Assembly: GCA_038249605.1 (NCBI GenBank)
Contig: JBBSDH010000098.1
Span: 1 to 14,707, forward strand
Length of the DNA stretch: 14,707 nucleotides
DNA from: M3007 sp038249605
Lineage (GTDB): Bacteria; Bacteroidota; Bacteroidia; Chitinophagales; Saprospiraceae
Direction of reading: 5' to 3'
The first letter of the stretch is position 1. The number at the start of each line of letters is the position of its first letter. Of the stretch, positions 7,359-11,930 are shown piece by piece. The notes beneath the pieces were generated by a model that did not search any database, was not told the DNA's origin, and saw only the letters and a list, made by a program, of their open reading frames with translations. Position numbers and translations under genes: made by a program.

Positions 7359-7454
7359 ATGCTTTCCCGGCTCTTGTTTCTCCTTTCTTTTTTTGTTTGC
7401 AGCGCAGATTTAAGCCCAATACCAAGACGAGTATCCGGGAAGTTATGCAGTTGA
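7359..7454 (+). pseudogene. Short signal-peptide ORF, possible gene remnant
   Basis: ATG at 7359 opens a 31-codon frame beginning MLSRLLFLLSFFVCSA, a good signal peptide, and stops at 7452-7454. A different frame entered at 7414 continues with protein-like sequence (AQYQDEYPGSYAVDAKVE) up to and beyond the start of the next gene. This is compatible with a secreted-protein gene that suffered a frameshift and was truncated. It may equally be a chance ORF in a 176-base gap. Codon choice cannot decide over so short a stretch. Confidence 0.25.
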
Positions 7455-7523
7455 TGCCAAAGTTGAATCGACGCTACTGCCAGGTTTTCCTCATTTTAAA
7501 TCACCGTCTGTAATTCCTAAATC

Positions 7524-8258
7524 ATGGCTACTACCCTCACCGACGAATCATGGAAACGTTATTTACGACAATTCAGTTTGCAGGACTGGGGAATGGAAAC
7601 CTACGAGGCACTTAAAAGCAAAAAAGTACTGGTACTGGGAGCTGGCGGCATTGGTTCGGCATTGTTGCCTTACCTCGCAGGAGCGGGAGTAGGTAGCATT
7701 GTTGTTGCCGACGGCGACAGGGTAGAGTTGTCCAATTTGCACCGACAAACTTTGTACACTGCCGATGATGTTGGATTGTTGAAGGCAGAAGCGGCTGTGA
7801 AACGGTTAAAAGCTGTGAATCATCTGGTAAGTTTCGAAGCTGTGCCCTACCGGATAGATGCATCCAATGTGGACGAATGGATCAAAGATTGTGATTTGGT
7901 TTGCGACGGTACAGACAATACGGTTACCCGTTTTGTGGTGAATGACGCATGTATAGCTTTGGGCAAAACGTTGGTTTGGGGCGCCGCATCGGGCTTCACG
8001 GGCCAAGTGAGCGTGTTCAACGCTCCGGTGGTCGGCAATCTTCGCGGACCCAACCTGCGTTCCATCTACGAAGAAGCGCCTTCTGACGCTTTTGATTGTG
8101 TTGATCAGGGTGTTTTGGGGCCTGTTCCGGGCATTACAGGCAGCATTATGGCGGCTGAAACGTTGAATATATTGGCGGGAAATGGCGCAGGTTTAAGTGG
8201 AAAAATTCTCGTTTTTGATGCCCGAGGCATGGATTTCAGGGTTTTGAACCTGGTTTAA
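7524..8258 (+). CDS. ThiF/MoeB/HesA-family adenylyltransferase lacking zinc cysteines
   Basis: Members adenylate the C-terminus of a ubiquitin-like sulfur carrier (MoaD, ThiS) or similar partner. In this 244-residue protein the family motifs are present. RYLRQ (12-16) holds the ATP-contacting arginine, GAGGIGS (39-45) the nucleotide loop, and VADGDRVELSNLHRQ (61-75) and DGTDN (128-132) further ATP and Mg contacts. Cys192 in DCVDQGVLGP sits where ThiF/MoeB carry the crossover-loop cysteine. The two CxxC zinc pairs of classical MoeB/ThiF are absent: the first position reads LRSIYEEAP and the protein ends at FRVLNLV before the second. No sulfur-carrier gene or thi/moa gene is adjacent, so the pathway (thiamine, molybdopterin or other) is undetermined. 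The ATG at 7524 fits the family N-terminus. Confidence 0.88.
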   Translation: MATTLTDESWKRYLRQFSLQDWGMETYEALKSKKVLVLGAGGIGSALLPYLAGAGVGSIVVADGDRVELSNLHRQTLYTADDVGLLKAEAAVKRLKAVNHLVSFEAVPYRIDASNVDEWIKDCDLVCDGTDNTVTRFVVNDACIALGKTLVWGAASGFTGQVSVFNAPVVGNLRGPNLRSIYEEAPSDAFDCVDQGVLGPVPGITGSIMAAETLNILAGNGAGLSGKILVFDARGMDFRVLNLV

Positions 8259-8317
8259 AACGGAGAAACGTTAAAGTCTGAAATTGTACAAAATTTTACA
8301 GCCAAACAAGCAATATT

Positions 8318-8325
8318 TAGCTTTG
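8318..8325 (+). promoter_or_regulatory. -7-like element TAGCTTTG before the small ORF
   Basis: TAGCTTTG fits the Bacteroidota -7 consensus and lies 63 bases before the preferred ATG at 8389. The -33 region has only a weak TTTA (8295-8298, 19-base spacing). If used, transcription starts near 8331. That excludes the longer TTG-initiated reading of the small ORF. Confidence 0.3.
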
Positions 8326-8388
8326 GACTACTGTTTTACACATGATTTCAAACAATATTTACCTCATGTTCACAAACCAAAATCCGGC

Positions 8389-8637
8389 ATGAAGCCTATG
8401 CAAGAAAACTACACATACGATGAAGCGATGGTACTTATGCTGTACCGGGAATTGGCAGTAGCTGGCAAGGTTGATTTGTCGGCAAAGATTCAGGAAAATT
8501 CTGACCTGAACGATGCCTTCAGCAAGATGCTGTTCGCCAAAACCCAATTGCCGAAGGTGATGTTCAATCCCTCGAATGCGGTACTGAACAACATACTACT
8601 ATACAGCACAAAAACGGCTATGGAAGCTACTCTTTAA
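8389..8637 (+). CDS. Small conserved-looking Bacteroidota protein, function unknown
   Basis: An 82-residue soluble protein; the alternative start at 8398 gives 79 residues (MQENYTYDEA). The pattern is an aromatic NYTYDE start, an LYREL helix, a charged helical middle, then LPKVMFNPSNAVLNNILLYS. It resembles, from memory, a family of very short Bacteroidota proteins that look like the N-terminal anti-sigma part (a YGELS-type helix followed by an xPSxxxxxxILxYS tail). This was not checked and no function is asserted. An in-frame TTG at 8284 would give 117 residues, but that extension contains the TAGCTTTG promoter-like site and reads poorly. A strong intrinsic terminator begins 30 bases after the stop, supporting a real transcribed gene. 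Confidence 0.6.
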   Translation: MKPMQENYTYDEAMVLMLYRELAVAGKVDLSAKIQENSDLNDAFSKMLFAKTQLPKVMFNPSNAVLNNILLYSTKTAMEATL

Positions 8638-8667
8638 CAGGAGCAGTTCTCCCTACCTACCAAACGC

Positions 8668-8700
8668 AGCCCTCGCCGACACCACCGGCGGGGGCTTTTT
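8668..8700 (+). terminator. Strong intrinsic terminator after the small ORF
   Basis: AGCCCTCGCCG (8668-8678) pairs with CGGCGGGGGCT (8686-8696) over 11 bp including one G-U pair, with a 7-base loop ACACCAC, followed directly by a T run (8696-8700). It ends the unit that includes the ThiF/MoeB-like gene and the small ORF. Confidence 0.85.
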
Positions 8701-8738
8701 GTCATCCTTGCGAAACGTGGGATCTGTATTTGCATGGC

Positions 8739-8770
8739 GCCGCGTCCAGTGTATGACGTACAGTTTGGCG
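8739..8770 (+). repeat. Repeat family copy 2 (direct, partial)
   Basis: GCCGCGTCCAGTGTATGACG and the following 12 bases match the reverse complement of 8900-8931 at 30 of 32 positions. It lacks the TAGT end (GGCGCCGCG here). It lies in tandem, 5 bases upstream of copy 3. Confidence 0.75.
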
Positions 8771-8775
8771 GTACC

Positions 8776-8934
8776 AGTGCCGCGGCCAGTGAATAACATA
8801 CCGTTTCGCGGCCCTATTTTTCGCTCAATGTCGTTATCCGTCGGTTAAAATGTCCCGCATTTCGCCCTCCTCATGCCTAATTGAGCAAAATATAGGTCTC
8901 GCCAAACTGTACGTCATTCATTGGACGCGGCACT
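8776..8934. repeat. Long imperfect inverted repeat (copies 3 and 4)
   Basis: The left arm 8776-8829 (beginning AGTGCCGCGGCCAGTGAATA) and the right arm 8934-8880 read on the - strand (beginning AGTGCCGCGTCCAATGAATG) agree at about 44 of 55 aligned positions by eye. Both end in CTAT..TTT.GCTCAAT. The 50-base centre (8830-8879) shows nothing recognisable. The right end reaches into the TAG stop codon of obgE (8933-8935). This could be a MITE-like element or a REP-like pair; no coding capacity is present. Together with copy 2 and the terminator it fills the 295-base gap 8638-8932. Confidence 0.7.
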
Positions 8935-9961
8935 AGCGGTCCCACTCGGACAAAAACACTTCATTGCCTTCGTTGAGCATGATCCAGAGTTTGTCTTTGA
9001 GGATTTGGATGTTTTTGGTGGTAACGGCCGACAGGAACATAAATTCGACATTTTCGGGTAGGGTAGCGCGCAGCATTTTTTCGAGGTCGGCGTCTATAAG
9101 GTCTTCCTTAGTAACTGCAAGCAGGCGTGGTTTGTCGAGCAGGTCGGGGTTGAAAAGCTGCAGTTCATTAAGCAGGATGTCGTATTCTTCTTTTATGGTT
9201 CGCGGGGTATCGCATGGAACCAGAAAGAGCAGCACGGCATTGCGTTCGATGTGCCGCAGGAAGCGGTGACCGATACCTTTGCCTTCGTGGGCGCCTTCGA
9301 TGATGCCGGGTATGTCGGCCATCACGAATGTTTGGCCGGGTCGCACCTGCACGATGCCCAGGTTGGGCGTGAGGGTGGTGAAGGCATATTCGGCAATCTT
9401 GGGAGTAGCGGCGCTAACGGAACTGAGCAGTGTGCTTTTGCCTGCGTTGGGAAAACCCACGAGACCAACGTCGGCGATCACCTTAAGTTCGAGGATGACC
9501 CATTTTTCTTGGTTGGGTTCGCCGGGTTGGGAATACCTTGGCGCCTGGTGGGTAGATGTTTTGAAAAAGTTGTTGCCTTTGCCGCCGCGACCGCCTGGAA
9601 GCAGGACTTTTTTTTCACCCGCTTTGGTGATTTCGAGCAGAATTTCGCCGGTTTCAGCATCACGGGCTACTGTACCCAAAGGAACCTTCACAATGATGTC
9701 TTTGCCATCGGAACCTGTTTTGAGGCCTCCTCTGCCATTTAGGCCATCTTCGGCGAAAATGTGTTTGGTATATTTAAGCGAAAGCAACGTCCATTCCTGG
9801 GGTTCGGCTATGAGGTAGATGTTGCCTCCACGCCCACCATCGCCGCCATCCGGACCACCTTTGGGCATGCCTGGGCCGCGGAAAAAGTGCATGCTTCCCG
9901 CTCCGCCCTTTCCGGAACGGAACATTATTTTGACGTAGTCAACAAAGTTTTGTTCGGCCAT
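8933..9961 (-). CDS. obgE: GTPase ObgE/CgtA
   Basis: Essential GTPase acting in late 50S ribosome assembly and the stringent and cell-cycle response. The 342-residue protein has the glycine-rich Obg fold at residues 4-160 (repeats such as GGPDGGDGGRGGN and LPGGRGGKGNNFF). The G domain follows: G1 GFPNAGKST (169-177), switch I TT (195-196), G3 DIPG (216-219), G4 TKED (284-287) and G5 SAV (311-313). There is no C-terminal OCT domain, as in many Bacteroidota. The frame is open 18 codons further, to 10015. The shorter ATG (MAEQNFVDYVKI) is chosen because the TACCTTTGCC promoter element lies inside the extension. The TAG stop is shared with a repeat element. It is transcribed divergently from the LOG-family gene. 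Confidence 0.95.
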   Translation of the reverse strand: MAEQNFVDYVKIMFRSGKGGAGSMHFFRGPGMPKGGPDGGDGGRGGNIYLIAEPQEWTLLSLKYTKHIFAEDGLNGRGGLKTGSDGKDIIVKVPLGTVARDAETGEILLEITKAGEKKVLLPGGRGGKGNNFFKTSTHQAPRYSQPGEPNQEKWVILELKVIADVGLVGFPNAGKSTLLSSVSAATPKIAEYAFTTLTPNLGIVQVRPGQTFVMADIPGIIEGAHEGKGIGHRFLRHIERNAVLLFLVPCDTPRTIKEEYDILLNELQLFNPDLLDKPRLLAVTKEDLIDADLEKMLRATLPENVEFMFLSAVTTKNIQILKDKLWIMLNEGNEVFLSEWDR

Positions 9962-10001
9962 GTGTTGTTTGTAATGGTCTTGGGGATTGTCAATTAAACG
10001 G

Positions 10002-10009
10002 CAAAGGTA
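10002..10009 (-). promoter_or_regulatory. -7 element TACCTTTG for obgE
   Basis: On the - strand TACCTTTGCC occurs 40 bases upstream of the preferred obgE start, identical to the element before the membrane-protein gene at 852. It falls inside the open upstream extension of the obgE frame and therefore decides the start codon. A -33 TTTG at proper spacing is not evident. Confidence 0.5.
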
Positions 10010-10106
10010 CGACATGCGCGCCCGGTTTTATCGGAAAACTTGTAGTTTGGGCCTTGATTTTGAACTTCGGATCGAACCGATCTTTATTTAATACGTATTT
10101 ACACTT

Positions 10107-10880
10107 ATGGAAAACAACACGAATCCACCACCGCTGGAGAGAAAAGACAACGGTAGAAAACCCATCCTGAACGATCTGGAAACCACGGCACTTGAAGGAC
10201 CAAAGAGTCGTAGTTTTGAGTTGTTGTTTGCCTTGAATGTATTTTGGCAGTTCATAAGGGGTTTCCGCGCCCTGCATTTCATCGGACCAGCCGTTACTGT
10301 GTTCGGTTCGGCGCGGTTTAAGGAAGGGCATCCCCACTATGAGGCAGCCCGCATGGTAGGCAGGCGCATTGTGGAAGATCTTGGACTTACGGTGCTTACC
10401 GGCGGCGGCCCGGGTGTGATGGAAGCCGCTAACCGGGGGGCCAAAGAAGCGGGCGGACGCTCGGTGGGTTGCAACATTGAGTTGCCACACGAGCAGCATG
10501 AAAATCCATGGCTCGACAGGTTTGTGACCATTCGGTACTTTTTTGTGCGCAAAGTATTGCTCGTAAAATACTCCTATGCTTTTGTGATCATGCCTGGCGG
10601 TTTTGGTACCATGGACGAGTTGTTTGAAACCCTGACGTTGGTACAAACCAAAAAAATCGAAGATTTTCCGATTGTGGTGATGGGTTTGGATTACTACAAA
10701 AACATGATTGAACTCATTGAGGACATGGCCGAGGAAGGTACCATTTCACGTGAGGACCTCAAATTGATCAAATTCACAGACGATCCTGAAGAAGCGATGG
10801 CGCACATCCACTACTATTTGGATAAATATTACAAGCCAGTGAAAAAACGCCCAACGTGGTGGCTGTTGGAAAGATCGTAA
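10107..10880 (+). CDS. LOG-family nucleoside monophosphate phosphoribohydrolase
   Basis: LOG-family proteins hydrolyse the N-glycosidic bond of AMP or cytokinin riboside monophosphates, releasing the base and ribose 5-phosphate; in bacteria the role is often purine turnover. The 257-residue protein has the Rossmann-like core with VFGSAR (65-70), GGGPGVMEAANRGA (99-112), Arg148-Lys149 in FFVRKVLLV, and the hallmark PGGFGTMDE (163-171) carrying the catalytic glutamate. An N-terminal extension of about 60 residues and a short basic tail (KPVKKRPTWW) make it longer than plant-type LOG and closer to the longer bacterial class. Substrate preference cannot be read from the sequence. The intergenic region with obgE (9962-10106) holds promoters for both genes. 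It converges with the secreted protein gene at 10935. Confidence 0.92.
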   Translation: MENNTNPPPLERKDNGRKPILNDLETTALEGPKSRSFELLFALNVFWQFIRGFRALHFIGPAVTVFGSARFKEGHPHYEAARMVGRRIVEDLGLTVLTGGGPGVMEAANRGAKEAGGRSVGCNIELPHEQHENPWLDRFVTIRYFFVRKVLLVKYSYAFVIMPGGFGTMDELFETLTLVQTKKIEDFPIVVMGLDYYKNMIELIEDMAEEGTISREDLKLIKFTDDPEEAMAHIHYYLDKYYKPVKKRPTWWLLERS

Positions 10881-10942
10881 TTGGTCGGTCGGGTGGTTGA
10901 AAAATCGACTAATGACCAACCGACCAATAACCGACTAATGAC
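10880..10942. repeat. Inverted and direct repeats between convergent genes
   Basis: ATTGGTCGGT (10880-10889) is perfectly complementary to ACCGACCAAT (10919-10928). In addition CGACTAATGAC occurs at 10906-10916 and 10932-10942, a 26-base period, the second copy covering the stop codon of the - strand gene. There is no T tract on either side, so a bidirectional 3'-end hairpin is possible but not a standard intrinsic terminator. Confidence 0.5.
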
Positions 10943-11732
10943 TTACAACCACTTTCATCGTTTGATGTTGCCCCTGGTGTTGGATGTGTACGAGGTACAT
11001 GCCTGGGGGTTCGTTGCTCAGGTTGATTTCCCGGACGTTGCTTAGGTTGTACAAGGTGCTCCCCTGGAGATCTGTGACGACGGCTTGGTCTACGGTTGTT
11101 TGGCCGTTACCAAAGGTGAACAAACCGGTGGATGGGTTGGGATAGAATGTGAAATTAGGTTTTGCCTCGGGTTCGCCTGTAGAGGTGCTGAGTTGTCCGA
11201 GAGCATCGAATGTAACGATGGCGTACCCATCGTAGCCAAGAGGACCGAGGGTGGTGCTGGCTGCCAGTGTAACGATCAGGGTATCCGGGGCCGTAAAGTT
11301 GGGTATGGCAATTTGAGCGTTCACATACCCAGGTGTCACGGTAGTGCTTGACCAGGTTCCCAGGATTGTTAATGAGCTGTTGTTTGCATAAACGATGACT
11401 TCTGCGCTGCCTCCGGGCTGCAGCGAATCGACACGAACATACACACTGATGGGGCCATTTGTGGCGGCGTAGAATTTCCGGGTTGCCCGTCCGGGCGCTT
11501 TACCTTCAAAGGAGGGCCCTTCGCTGTACAATTGCATGGAGTAGGTTCCATCGTAGGGTACTTCGTTGCGCACGGTAACAGGCCTGGTAGGGTTGGCGTT
11601 GTTTGCCGTCCAACCAGATGGCAGGTGAAAACTGAGAGGGTCGGTGACCCAGAGTTCGAAGTTTTCGGAAACCTGGGCATTGAGGGTACTTAAGGTAATG
11701 CTGATGGCGAGGAAGAGTATACTTTTTTTCAT
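10935..11732 (-). CDS. Secreted protein with T9SS type A sorting domain
   Basis: A 265-residue exported protein. MKKSILFLAISITLSTLNAQ is a clear signal peptide with cleavage near NAQ. Residues 21-185 form a beta-rich domain (FELWVTDPLSFHLPSGW, then VRNEVPYDGTYSMQLYSEG, ISVYVRVDSLQPGGSAEVIV) that resembles the jelly-roll or galactose-binding-like modules common in Bacteroidota surface proteins; its ligand is unknown. Residues 194-265 form the T9SS C-terminal domain (FTFYPNPSTGLFTF, PPGMYLVHI, MKVVVSH). It is therefore a likely cargo of the same secretion system to which PorZ belongs. It stands alone, convergent with the LOG gene and divergent from the helicase gene. The gap 11733-11930 shows no recognised element apart from a weak hairpin (ACCGTC 11811-11816 with GACGGT 11833-11838). 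Confidence 0.88.
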   Translation of the reverse strand: MKKSILFLAISITLSTLNAQVSENFELWVTDPLSFHLPSGWTANNANPTRPVTVRNEVPYDGTYSMQLYSEGPSFEGKAPGRATRKFYAATNGPISVYVRVDSLQPGGSAEVIVYANNSSLTILGTWSSTTVTPGYVNAQIAIPNFTAPDTLIVTLAASTTLGPLGYDGYAIVTFDALGQLSTSTGEPEAKPNFTFYPNPSTGLFTFGNGQTTVDQAVVTDLQGSTLYNLSNVREINLSNEPPGMYLVHIQHQGQHQTMKVVVSH

Positions 11733-11930
11733 AACGGGTGGGGGAGAGGTTTGGGTTGTTAATTAGCTCCTGTATAGAAAGACGAAGTCAGACTGTGAAA
11801 CGTTGGTAACACCGTCGGTTTTATTGCCTTCAGACGGTATCTTCGGTACAAAATCTTTCAAATTTAACCGATTAACTTTACATTAGGAATATCATTGTTT
11901 TATTTCCCTCATTTTCGTTGAAAAAAAGAA

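Noticed and set aside
8638..8932. CRISPR array in the repeat-rich gap before obgE
   Set aside because: The repeats are few, in both orientations, diverged and without regular spacers; this is an inverted-repeat element, not an array.
9251..9818. Two overlapping + strand frames of 163 and 179 codons opposite obgE
   Set aside because: They are mirror frames of the glycine-rich obgE coding sequence; ObgE motifs are complete on the - strand.
9990..10646. 218-codon - strand frame opposite the LOG gene
   Set aside because: It is antisense to a gene with intact LOG motifs and has no recognisable domains.
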